A stretch of 64,000 nt of DNA from Marasmius tenuissimus (taxonomy: Eukaryota; Basidiomycota; Agaricomycetes; Agaricales; Marasmiaceae), in contig JAQOTA010000027.1 of assembly GCA_029532415.1 (NCBI GenBank), positions 124,001 to 188,000 of the forward strand. Reading direction: 5' to 3'. Under the pieces are notes generated by a model. It saw only the letters and a list, made by a program, of their open reading frames with translations. It was not told the origin of the DNA and did no database searches. Below, piece after piece: positions 33,684-43,878 of this stretch (the first letter of the stretch is position 1; each line of letters opens with the position of its first letter). The position numbers were made by a program, and so were the translations under genes.

Positions 33684-34150
33684 CTGAGATTCACTTGCAG
33701 TACGACATGTACAGCAGTCGATGCGGCGATGGACGTTATCGTTCAAAGTTTAGCGTTGACACTGACAGACAATTTTTGGAAGTTCAGTGTCAAATTACAC
33801 CACGTGCTCCGGACTTACACTGCCTAAGACCGTCGTGCGGCGTGCCTTTCCTTGCAATGCTGTGGAACCTGGACTTCTCTTCCATCTTGTAGAACGACAA
33901 ACTAGCAGGTCCGGAAATATCACCAAAAAAAAACTTGCCCTGTCTTATCAGCATCGTGCTAACGTGAGTCTTGGCAGAGCGTCCAGTGTACTCTCATCTG
34001 TGTTCCACTACAAGTTCACCAAACAAATGTACATATCTTCGGTATCATGTAGTAGTTTGCTTGTAATCGAGGCGATCAAAAACAGAGCAACGGGATAAGA
34101 AAATAATGATCGAAACTGGGAAAAGAAACAGAAAAGTTGCGCGCCCAAAT
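33684..34150. other. Spacer between F-box copies
   Basis: No gene recognised. Includes an A9 run at 33926-33934. Confidence 0.35.
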
Positions 34151-34978
34151 CTAGATAGAAGCTTTTACAAAGTTGTGAGCTTCGACGTTTCCAACAATCT
34201 CTCGCATACGAGCGAGCCCATTCGTCGACACCCTGCAAGTGATCAATACCAAATTCTCTATCTCGTGTCCACACCTCTTTCGCGCAGTGAGAGCATGTAC
34301 GAGCGGCTCCAAGAGATTGTGCGCCACCCATTCCAGTCCGCCAGACGGCTGCCGCTCAGAGCGGGTGCGCCATTTTTCAACCCAATATCGAAGCCAAAGC
34401 GTCCTAAGGCTAGGAAAGACCATGCTGACAGCGGAGTCCACCGATGGTTGCCCGGAACCCGCTGCCATGTCCCCCAAGACCGGTATCATGTCAATGGCAG
34501 CGTCTACCCCTGAAATGGAGAGCGTTTGTAGCTCAGGAAGCGAGCCAAAGCTAACCCTGATATGGTCTTTGTAGCGGGGGTCCCAGTCCCGATACTGGAG
34601 ATGGAGAGTGCGAAGGTGGGAGAGCGGCGGCAGACTAGTATATAGATCCCTCATGGAAGCAGCGAGACCAATGGGAGGTAGATTTCCCTCAGGCTTGAAA
34701 GTGGCCCTCAAACAAGGTGTGTTGGTAATGAGAGAGAGGGCGCTATGAAGGGTGAGTTCGTCACAATAGGCCAAGTCGTGTTTAGATCTGTCATCTTCTG
34801 TGTGACCCAGCACCAACGACCTGATGGGACGTGATAGAAAGAGCCGGGTGAGGCAGGAGCTGTTTGGATGGCGGAGATTTGGCGGAATCGACTCGGATGG
34901 CTTTTCAATTTCCACAGTAATTGCAGAAGGGAGGGTGAAGTAGCCCAAAAAGTACAAGCAATCCACACCTCCTCCAAT
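34151..34978 (-). pseudogene. F-box/leucine-rich gene, 3' half, cut off by KDZ-2
   Basis: About 275 codons closely similar to the C-terminal half of the copy at 31949-33683 (shared VDCLYFLGYFT, MRDLYTSLPPLSHLRTLHL, SLRTLWLRYWVEKW, HALTARKR). It begins abruptly at the KDZ-2 terminus. Its missing 5' half lies on the far side of the transposon at 47834-48611. Counting the 7-base TSD once, the two halves join in frame as RIGGGVDC, matching the paralogue. It is therefore one gene interrupted by insertion. No stop occurs inside this half. Confidence 0.88.
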
Positions 34979-35226
34979 CACCTAAGTGTCCCACCACTGT
35001 ACCACAAACGAGTGGACTGAACCGGGCCGGAAACGGCTGCCAGTTTGTGGTAACCTGAGGTGGCCTCCACCATATCCCATTATCTCCTTAACATAACCTC
35101 AATATCTCATTATCTCTCCCCTCATACACACCAAGGCTCTCTCACCGCGTCTGCCCCCCGCCCTCCCGCCCTCGCCCCGACACCTCTCGTGACCTCTTTC
35201 CATTTCAAGCAGCACCTCATGACTCA
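34979..35226 (+). repeat. Left TIR of KDZ-2
   Basis: About 246 bp, inverse of 47588-47833. It starts CACCTAAGTG and holds the palindromic pair CCACAAACGAG..CAGTTTGTGG and a TATCTC/ATTATCTC repeat tract. CTCCAAT at 34972-34978 is the TSD copy. Confidence 0.95.
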
Positions 35227-35639
35227 GTTCAAAACATTTACCGACATCTCTCGCCAACCAACGTCCACCCGCCCATGCTATTGCCTGTACTTACAAAATT
35301 TATTCTCCAACGTTCCCTCCACCGCAACATTCCTCTAGATGTATTACTTGCTCTCTAAAATAAACCTGAGGCTCTCACTCCCTCCACCACGTCGCTCCCC
35401 AGTTTCTAGCTTACTTTTTACCACAATGACTTCCTACCATGTTTTTTACTCACCTCGTCGCCACCTCACCGAGCTCATCCGCAAATATCCCGAGTGCTCA
35501 GGTGTATAGGTATTCAAGTTCATATAGCTACTAGTCCTTCGCATGTTGTATCAATCGTTGTTCAGCATATAATGAATTGATTCTATAGAATATCATACAA
35601 ACGTTGTTCGGAATACTATACGGATACAAAAAAGTCGGG
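35227..35639. other. KDZ-2 subterminal spacer
   Basis: Noncoding stretch between the left TIR and the first cargo stop codon. It is AT-rich at 35520-35630. Confidence 0.4.
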
Positions 35640-37915
35640 TTAGTCCTCCCCGTCAGAGCGCTCTGCGTGCGAGGCTGGGTGTGTACTTGCTCCCAAGTGA
35701 GGTCTTTTGGGCGGTGCGCGGTTCCGTTTGGGTCGAGAATGTTCTGGATCCTCGGGACCCGGAGTCAGAGAGTTCCTGGAACCCGGGTCTTGAGAAATCT
35801 CTCTATGCTTCCGTTTTTGAATGTTCTGTTGTGCTGCGGGTGGAGGCTTCGACGTAGAGGGCCCAGCAGAGGGCTCCCTAGAAACCACGGTTGCGTCGAC
35901 GTGAGGTGCTTTAGGATCACTTATTGGATCAGGAGCGGGAGAGTGAACTGGCGAGGGCGGAGGGAGAAGTTGAGGATCGATTACTTCATCGTCGATCTGG
36001 ACGCTGGAGGGTGATTGCGTAGTTACCGCATGTTCAGATGGCTCGTTGGAGGATGAATCCAGACCAGGAGTGATAGGGGATATTGAACTGTCAATCGTAT
36101 TATTAAGAGCATCTCGTTCCGTCTTGTTTGGCCGACGTTGAGGTCGCGGTCGAGGGGGTTTGACGGGAAGAGTCGGTGGAGAAGAGTCGTCGGGAGGAAT
36201 AATGGGTGCAAAGTCGGACGTCGGGGAGTTGGCAGAACTGGCGGATGCGGTTGCCTTCTTTCCGACAGCCGGAACGTCAACTGCCTTGGCGTTCTGCGAA
36301 GACTTGACCGGCTTTTTCACCTTCGAACCAGAGGCTTTTGCCGATTTTCCCTGTGAAAATATTGTGAACAACGGGGCATGATGCATCCTCAGAGCAAGCA
36401 AATTCATACCTTGGTGGCCGCTGTCGGGGGTGAGACGTTCTCTGCTTCTTTCCCTTCGTCATCTCCCTCGTCATCAGAGCTCTCGCTCTCGCTTTCTTCT
36501 TCAGCCTCCGCTACCTTGGGTTTACCCCTTTTCCCCCTCTTTGTTCCGGCATCGCGACGCTTCTTCCGGGCCTTAGGGATGATCGTACCGTTGTGAAGAC
36601 CCTGTTCACGTGCCTTCCTCCACGCCTCAAACTCGTCGTTGTCAAGCTTGCGGAATGTGGCGGTCCCATCGCGCCATGCGTCACGTAGTTCGTAGAGCTC
36701 GTCACTCGTCCCAAACGAGCTTGGCTTTTGGAATGGTAGTCCCTCAGGCCAGCCTTCGCAGACGACTCCGTAAACCAGAGTGATAAGCTTGTCGAAGCGT
36801 TCATATTGCATGGTGAGGTTTTTGGTTGAGCACGCCTCGTCTGCAACGCTCCGAATCAGAGGTAAAAACTGACATGAGCCTGAGAAGCACGTACCGAGGG
36901 AGTCCTGTATGAGCGCGGCAGATTCCTTTTTCAATATATCAATTTGGTCCTTCGTATTCTTCACCAGTTCTAAGAAATAAGTGGTCAGTGGCTTTGAGCT
37001 GCGAGTCATACTAGTAGCTGTACTCACTGGTAGGGTCGCAGCCCGCAACAGCCAAAGCTTCAATCTTCTTACCAACCATCGCCGTATTCCACCCTTTTAG
37101 GATCGTCGGTAAGTAGACTGGAATGCGAGAGTCTGTGAAAATCCACTGGGGTTTCATTATCTTCTCTGGCCGATTTTTCACGATGACAGCAGCCGCTTCA
37201 ATTCCCACCCGCTGCTTAAGACTGGAAAACTGAATAAAAAAATATCAGAACGGGTGTCGATAGAGTCAAATGTTAATTTACAATGCCAGTTATTTGTTTG
37301 ATACCCCCCGCAGCATCAGCACACTTCTCCCTAACAGTCGGACGCTTCACCCGCTCCCTAGCATCCTGATCCCGACCTGCCAAGTACTGATCCATTGTTT
37401 TCTGCCGTTCCTCAGGCGTCTGACGGTTGTATTCGTCCTTGAACTGGTCTTGAATTTGCTGGACAGTCAAAACGGGTCCACCGGCTGGTTGTGAGTTGTA
37501 TGAGACTAGCAGTGATGCTGAGAGTGCCAGAGAACTCACCGGCTCGAATCTCACGCGACTTAACCCACTTGAACGCGTTGAAAGGATTAGGTTTATTGAC
37601 GGGCTTAGTGAGGCGAACGCCGCCTTGGAAGAACATGTCGAGGAAGTAGCGTGCCTTCATGTCGTACTCGCCCGCTAATGTGTTGCATTCGTCGCGGACA
37701 TGCCGTCGAAGGGCAGCTATCCTCTTCTTGATAGTAATATCACGGCTCTTCTGATTTTGTCGACGTCGCTCGCGTTCTGCTCGAGTCACAGGTGCGCGTT
37801 TTTGGCCCTTGTTCCTCGTCTTCTTCATGCATGCTGCAGGCGCAACGACTGAGCTGTATTTGGCAGCAAGCAGGTTGAGGTGGCGTTTGTGGCGTACGCC
37901 AACGGTTCTGCCCAT
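35640..37915 (-). CDS. Large KDZ-2 cargo protein with GWP module
   Basis: Six exons (37915-37540, 37484-37282, 37229-37028, 36969-36895, 36840-36410, 36350-35640) give a closed frame of 665 residues. The very basic N terminus (RAERERRRQNQKSRDITIKK) is followed by a helical part with LTVQQIQDQFKDEYN. The core is KLITLVYGVVCEGWPEGLPF with SDELYELRDAWRDGTATF, and then KARKKRRDAGTKRGK. A disordered, charged Pro/Ser tail completes it. The YGV..GWP..L.F..P.....EL..L..A...G pattern matches the C-terminal module of the KDZ-1 cargo gene at 22488-25510, so this is a shared transposon-linked family. The function is unknown; the basic regions suggest nucleic-acid binding (inference). Confidence 0.75.
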
Positions 37916-38441
37916 TGTCAGAGGGAGAGGTGAGAAAAAGTAGGAAGAGTGTTGGGGGAATCGAGGAGGCGTGAGAGGGAGCAAACCGGGATCAAAAGGA
38001 CAAAAAATCGGGCCACAGACCAGGCATTTTTGATAGGAAAATTTGAGGTCAAACCAATGTCTATTTCGTGCGTCTGGGATGTTGAGATTTGAAAATGGTC
38101 CACGCACCACTGCACCTGTTGCTCATCGAGATTCGAGCCCGATAACTCCGATCCTGAGGAAAGACCATTCATATTAGTCTCATCTGAGACAATAACGTTC
38201 AGTACCTTGATATATAGCTAGATGGACTGTCCTGCGTGTTTATTGCGCTACTATCTGAGTGATGACGAGCGTTGAGTTCAACTCGTATTTAATTGAGCCC
38301 AATTGAGTTCGGCCCAATTGAGTTCTTCGGCGAATACCGACGCTCACATCACGTGTACTGTTGGCAAATCTCGTCGATAGCCGGCCAGACTTCATTCCAC
38401 TTTCCCCCATTGTCTCTAGCTCGACAGGGCCACGCAGCAAA
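37916..38441. promoter_or_regulatory. Divergent intergenic region in KDZ-2
   Basis: 526 bases between two head-to-head starts (37915 minus, 38442 plus). It contains a cluster of TGAGTTC/TTGAGTTC direct repeats at about 38272-38320 (AATTGAGTTCGGCCCAATTG and relatives), candidate regulatory repeats. Confidence 0.45.
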
Positions 38442-39372
38442 ATGACCAGTGCCAGCTCATCTCACAGCGGTAATATTTTGCTATATTTTTTATCTATCCG
38501 TCTTTCAGTTTACTGAACCCTGTGTCCACTGGATAGGTTCTTCCCCTAAGAGCCGAACACGGATGAGGACACATACGCGGACGGTCACAGAACAAAGCCC
38601 CGGAAAAGGTAAAAATTCGATGTTGTTTCACTGTCTCCATACACATTTCTTACCTTCTATCTATAGTCATAACGCGTACCACCACCCGTACAACGGTGGT
38701 CACGGAAAGTCCGTCTCGTTTGAGTCGTGCGTCTTCTTCCTATAAACCCACCTCTTCCCGTCAATCCACCCGTCACGACGACTCCGACAACCCAAATGAG
38801 GATGCGACGATTTTGTTCGCTACCGATTTGGAGCCAGAAACTGCCTCATCCTCCGCCACAGTCTCCAACACCTATGGCACCCCTCGATCAACCACTCGAT
38901 CTCAGCCTAGCCCTCCTCCATCCCAAGCCTCCTCTCCTACATCTTCGCCGCCAACTGCTGAGTCTGGAGACACGGAGGAGTCCCTTGCGAGGTTCTATGA
39001 GGTTAGATACCCAGGCAAAGTTCCGGACCCCCAAACCCTCAGGGCTCCAGCTACAACGACTCGTATGTTTTACGTTGTTACCGCTGGCGTTGAGGTCGGG
39101 ATTTTCACTGACTGGTGTGCCGTCTCTACTGCTTCTCGCATTCCTTCTCGCTCACCCTCCATTACAGGAATAAGGCATCTAGCCTTGTTACTGGTATCAG
39201 TGGTGCCCGGCACGAAAGCCAGCGCCGATTTTACCAAGCTTGGCTCGTGTACTACAAATGTTACATGTCTAGATCCATCGAGATTCTGGACGAATACCAG
39301 AATACCGCACCACTGGACACGCAGCTGGCTGATCATGGTTTGGATGATCTTGTAAATAGCCTGTCGATCTAA
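38442..39372 (+). CDS. Viroplasmin/RNase H1-N-terminal-like protein, KDZ-2 cargo
   Basis: Four exons (38442-38469, 38537-38608, 38667-39114, 39168-39372) give 250 residues. A long Ser/Thr/Arg-rich disordered start is followed by MFYVVTAGVEVGIFTDW, interrupted by an intron exactly after the Trp, and then NKASSLVTGISGARHESQ with FYQAWLVYYK. This is the viroplasmin-like pattern [FY]-V-V..G...GIF..W......V.G.SGA......F..A. KDZ-1 carries the counterpart (21183-22322). In RNase H1 this fold binds RNA/DNA hybrids; here no RNase H follows. The acidic C terminus (DTQLADHGLDDLVN) is short. Confidence 0.72.
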
Positions 39373-39853
39373 GTTGGTACTAGCGTGTTGTATCTTATTC
39401 TATAGGCTTTTTTCGTACTCAAACTTGATTGAACCTCGGAAGAATGAATCCTCACCTGACTGGGCCATCGCAATGGCAACGATGTGATGCGCATCGCGCA
39501 GCAGCTCGGGGTAATTGATTATCCTCTATCAATGATAGGCAGACAGTAGACTGCCCGGTGCACTGAATTGGGGTGGTGAAGGCAATCGTCACAATTCATT
39601 CGGTAGGTAATACAGTGAGCTGAAGTAATTGTAGATACGGGTTTAGTGGGGATTGTGTTTTGGACCGTCGTGAATCCCAAATCCTTGAAGCGGTAGCAAG
39701 GACGATTAATGAAATGGAAGTTTGGCCATGTTCCCTTGTCACTTTGTCTACTTATAGGTAACTGACGCCGGAAGAAAAAAATCGGGTCCCTCATAAAATC
39801 ATACCACTGTGACTCTTGTCCTCTTATCTCATTACTACCACCACCATCATCGA
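39373..39853. other. Spacer inside KDZ-2
   Basis: No supported gene. It precedes the next plus-strand start. Confidence 0.4.
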
Positions 39854-40753
39854 ATGACAGCCATGTCTAACCCTACTGCTACCTCCTCCCCATCAATTGT
39901 TGCTTCAATGTCACCAGATTCACAAGCAGTCATGGTCAGCCTTCCGAATGACGAAGCCACGCCTCACCCCTTGGATGTTGATAACCCTCAGACCCATCTA
40001 CCTGTGCTCTCGGAGCATGACGACGACAATCTGGACGCCCAGCATAGTGCTGTATTGACGCAGCACCGTATCTCAAATACTTGGGGCAGGGCAACTGGCT
40101 GTGGAAAGGACTTTGAGGAGACCGAGCGTGTCTGGGTCGATCGTGACAACCTCCAGAGCCCCAAGATCGTCTCACTCAATCCAGGCCGATCCGGCTGGGG
40201 CACCTCATCCGAGCCCTCTGTATTTCGTTGGCGGACTTCCGGAGAATCTGGACGACCCTCCCACCACCATGTCATCTTCTATGTGCGTCGTGATCTCTTC
40301 AGGATCATCGCGCCTCTCGGAGAGCCCAGAGTAACCCCTTTGACGGGAGCAGACAGTAAGAAATGGGCACGGACCCAACGTGAGTTTTTCTCTGTCTTGT
40401 CATTTGATCAGGTTGCTCATTATTACCTAGTTATTCGGTGTCTCCCCGAAGCCCAACATGCCAGGATTCCGGGCCCCGACTTCACTCTCGCTGAAGTTCG
40501 AGACCGAAAGTCCGTTGTTAAAGCGAACGTATCTGCCGCTCAGCAGGACATCGCACTGAACCTCTCACTGATGGACGAAGTTCGGGTCAAACAGGAGCCT
40601 CTTCGTGCCGCCTTGCGTGCCCTGGATAATGAGCGCTCAGCGCTCATCAAGAGTAACGAGAGGCTCGAGGTGGATTTGAAAGAGTACGCCGAGGTTGTCG
40701 ACGACCTGGAGGATTTGGAGACTTTGGGGCTGGCATACACTCCTAGTGAGTGA
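39854..40753 (+). CDS. Hypothetical KDZ-2 cargo protein with C-terminal coiled coil
   Basis: Two exons (39854-40379, 40431-40753) give 282 residues. The start is Ser/Thr-rich. A middle segment reads HRISNTWGRATGCGKDFEE and SLNPGRSGWGTSSEPSVF. After the intron comes RCLPEAQHARIPGPDFTL, then a long heptad-type helix (QQDIALNLSLMDEVRVKQE, LRALDNERSALIKSNERLE). I recognise no family. The position among intact cargo genes suggests it is part of the element, perhaps an oligomerising partner protein. Confidence 0.6.
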   Translation: MTAMSNPTATSSPSIVASMSPDSQAVMVSLPNDEATPHPLDVDNPQTHLPVLSEHDDDNLDAQHSAVLTQHRISNTWGRATGCGKDFEETERVWVDRDNLQSPKIVSLNPGRSGWGTSSEPSVFRWRTSGESGRPSHHHVIFYVRRDLFRIIAPLGEPRVTPLTGADSKKWARTQREFFSVLSFDQVAHYYLVIRCLPEAQHARIPGPDFTLAEVRDRKSVVKANVSAAQQDIALNLSLMDEVRVKQEPLRAALRALDNERSALIKSNERLEVDLKEYAEVVDDLEDLETLGLAYTPSE

Positions 40754-41283
40754 GGGCCTGCGTGGTTTGCTCGTCCTTACCACGTAACTATACATACTCC
40801 TACATACTCCTTTGCGTCAGTGTTTGTATGTGTCCCACGTAAAATTCATATTTCATTTTTCGTGCTCAGTTCAACTCAGTCCAATAAGGTGATACGGATC
40901 CATTTGCTGCGACAGCAGCTTGCAGTCTGAGTACCAGTACCCGTAGAATCTCTTACTATAACTCAATAGACCTCGAGTAGCGAAGATCTCTATTGAATTG
41001 GATTCAATAGGATCGACGCTTCAAGTAATACTTAATACTTAATAGAGTTTCTACTACGGTCCGATTACTAGTGCGGGGTGTCGGCAAAATATTGAGGTGC
41101 TCATCGGAGGACACTGGTTGAAGTTTTCACTTAGAAATCGTAATATTAGCATCTTTCTATGTATATCTACTATCTGTAGAAAAATTGAGGTGAATGGCCA
41201 TCGGATGAAAAAGTCAGGAAATGGAGGTTATGTTCGTTTGTGCATACGCATCTGCCATTGCAACTCTATCTCCACCATATTGT
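40754..41283. other. Spacer inside KDZ-2
   Basis: AT-rich with short repeats of CAATAG, CTCAATAG and TACTTAATA around 40960-41050. No gene. Confidence 0.4.
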
Positions 41284-42131
41284 ATGCCTCGACCCAAACT
41301 ATATCATACCAAAGCCGAGCGCCGAGTGGCAAACAGGATCAAGAACCGACGCTTTTACAACAAGTAAGCTCATATATTTCTTCTTGAAAAGGTTCTAATG
41401 CGCTGGTTAAGGCACCGTACCGTCATTCTAGAGTCCAAGCAAGTCAAACGCCATAATGATAATCTCGCGGCAGAAAAGGAAGAGTGTGTATTATTCCACG
41501 GTTCTATATCTACTCTATAACACTCTCTGCAGGATACGTTTTCGCAAGAAACGTCGAGAATACCGGGAGAAGCAGCAACCAAGGGAAAAACCTGTGGAGA
41601 TTCCTGGAGTGAAGGAGCCTGTTCCAGTTCAGTCTGACGGTCTGAATTCGTGTCTCAGGTGCGTTCCTAGGTCTCATTATCGCCGAACTCAACTGAAAAT
41701 GTACTTACAGGGATCTGGAGGGTAAATTGGACATACTCAGGAAGGGTTATAGGCAGCTGGTTGAACCGAAGGAGACCACCGTACTCAAAAAGCTCTGTTT
41801 GCAAGCTATTGATTGGAAACGAGCTGGTCGCCTACCTTTCATGGAGCGGCCAACCTGTCGAAGCCCACTCGTCGATGCTAAAGGCCCGTTCGAATCCAAA
41901 ATTCGTGAGTGCGAAGCTCTCGAGGATGAGTATTGCTATGCAACTCGGGAAAAGGTCGGGGTCGAGTGGGACGATAAAAGGGGAGACTTCACAATATACA
42001 AGGGGGTCGTGTCAGAGTTTATTGGGTGCCTAGAGGTACTTCAGGAGGAGCTAGACCGCCATGGACCCAAGGTGGAACTGGAGGATCTATCGCCGATTTA
42101 CGATAGTATTTACTGGTACCAGATATGTTAG
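41284..42131 (+). CDS. Basic-helix KDZ-2 cargo protein (MPRPKLYH type)
   Basis: Four exons (41284-41363, 41412-41483, 41533-41658, 41711-42131) give 232 residues. The N terminus, MPRPKLYHTKAERRVANRIK, leads into a highly basic helix (RRFYNKHRTVILESKQVKRH, FRKKRREYREKQQ). The arrangement recalls a basic DNA-contacting helix and recurs in small mushroom proteins near transposons. The C-terminal half is mostly helical with LEGKLDILRKGYRQLVE and an acidic end. It is probably the counterpart in kind of the KDZ-1 gene at 20596-21065. The DNA-binding role is inference. Confidence 0.68.
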
Positions 42132-42221
42132 CGCCCGCGAGCGCCTAATAGGACTACTTAAAGAGCACCGATTCGCATCGGAAACTTGCCTCCAACCATC
42201 ACCGTACACCGCGTCTTGTCA

Positions 42222-43027
42222 ATGAAACGCCAGCAGAAACAGCGGTAAGAAGTCAATAACTCCACACATCACCTCTCTCCTCACCTACTTAACTCTAGCA
42301 ACCCCCCATTGACTTGGGATGCTCGTCGAATGCGACAGGCAAAGAACCGTAAGAAGGCGCTGATGGAGGCAGAGTAAGTGATACCACACTCTGTGTCACT
42401 CATCCAATCCGCTGACACGTCTTCATGCTAGAAAAAGTCGAGCCCAGAGCCGACACGACATAAACACTCCTTCGGCGGATAAAGGTGACCCGGACGAAAG
42501 AGATCTACAACGCTGCGACCGAGATTCCAAGTGTGTTATACATCTTACCCTACTTTGTTCTGTTTACTGAAACTCTCGTTAGATATCTCGAGCAGCACCT
42601 GCGTACAATCAAGACCTCTTTGCAGCGGGAGCTCAACAATGACCCGCTGCAATACCTCGAACGACTTTTTCAAGAGCTCGTCTTGTGGAAGAATGCGAAT
42701 CGCCCAGCTGTATCACCTCTCGACCATCCCACAGCTATTCTCCAGTCACTCGACCATACCATCAAGAAGATTCTTCAAGAACTTCGGTGCAGTGTGCTTG
42801 ATTTCCTTCTTATAGAAAAGTTTCATGCACTCTGCATTTTTGTGCTCCATCTGCTGATGTGTGTGAACGATTTAAATGCCGCCTTGCTGGAGGAGGACTT
42901 GGTGGACCAAGTGGACGAGGTGACGGCTTCTTCTCACTACCAGACCTTGGAAGAGCGACATGACATGAGAAGTCTCAAGATGTTCGAGGGGGGGCTTCGG
43001 TACAAGTACGAGGTAGCCGGTTTGTAG
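42222..43027 (+). CDS. Second basic-helix KDZ-2 cargo protein
   Basis: Four exons (42222-42244, 42299-42373, 42432-42530, 42583-43027) give 213 residues. The start, MKRQQKQRNPPLTWDARRMR, continues as QAKNRKKALMEAEKSRAQSR, again a strongly basic helix. It then becomes helical and hydrophobic (YLEQHLRTIKTSLQRELNN, LQYLERLFQELVLWKNANR, FHALCIFVLHLLMCVNDLN). It begins 90 bases after the previous gene's stop, on the same strand and with the same layout (basic head, helical tail), so the two may be an old tandem pair. No family name is known to me. Confidence 0.65.
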
Positions 43028-43150
43028 ACTGTTCCGTTACAACGAGTTATTTTTTCTGTTCTTCATACCCGTGCCATCGTACTATCACTGTATACTCAGT
43101 ATCGATGAGTTTCTGCGAGACATACAAACACAAGCGTGTATTCCAGCTAA

Positions 43151-43713
43151 CTAAACACGGCCCTTAGCTACGGCATCAACCATAAATAACACCAGCGCCT
43201 CCACCTCTGGTGTTGCATGAACCTTTTTCTTTCGAGTGATGATGAGAGTAGGGGCTTTGAGGCGATCAATGGCTCCGAACAGGAAGATGATATTCGCCTG
43301 GGCCTCGTCGTGTTGCTCTTCGAAGTGTTCCTTCAATTGGGTCAGTTTCGGGATATCTTTCCGCTTTACTGTGACCTCGGACAGCTTCTGTGCGCAAGAC
43401 CGTGCACGGCGGCTATCGTGTAGAAATGAGTAGACTGTTGACCATCCGATGAACAAACTCGGCAATACTTACCACATTTTGTCGCGAAATTCAACTCTAG
43501 TGTCGATCCTAGTCTTAGTTAGCATTGAACCCGCATTACAAGCTTAGAAACTCACATTCTACCATATCTCTTGATCGTGTATTGCCGAAAGACACGGCGC
43601 TCTTCCACCAGGGCAGGAATATCCTCTGCTGGGTACCCGCATAGCCTCAACCACTGCGCTTCCGCTTTCCCTTGAAGCCTTAGGCATTCATGCCACTGGT
43701 TCTGAGCGTTCAT
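43151..43713 (-). CDS. Small helical KDZ-2 cargo protein
   Basis: Three exons (43713-43556, 43508-43473, 43412-43151) give 151 residues in a closed frame; the middle exon is 36 bases. The sequence is MNAQNQWHECLRLQGKAEAQ with WLRLCGYPAEDIPALVEERR, then KRKDIPKLTQLKEHFEEQHD and a Lys-rich turn, ITRKKKVHATPEVE. It is all-helical and charged, with no domain I can name. It lies between the second basic-helix gene and the transposase, downstream of the latter on the same strand. The ATG at 43713 follows an acceptor-like CCAG, so an upstream exon is possible. Confidence 0.6.
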
Positions 43714-43878
43714 AGTGAGCTGGAAAGGTGAGTCTACAACAAAAACCAGAAGTCGGGCAAACAACATACTGAATCGGTCACAGAGGAGTCAACAGCAGGA
43801 CCCGCTGACGATGGTCACGAAACTTAAAGGCACGAATCCTTCCGCTGCATGTGGTTCAACAGGTATAGATTTGAAATA

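Noticed and set aside
35604..36014. Plus-strand Arg/Gly-rich frame
   Set aside because: Antisense to the last exon of the KDZ-2 cargo gene, whose spliced frame closes cleanly.
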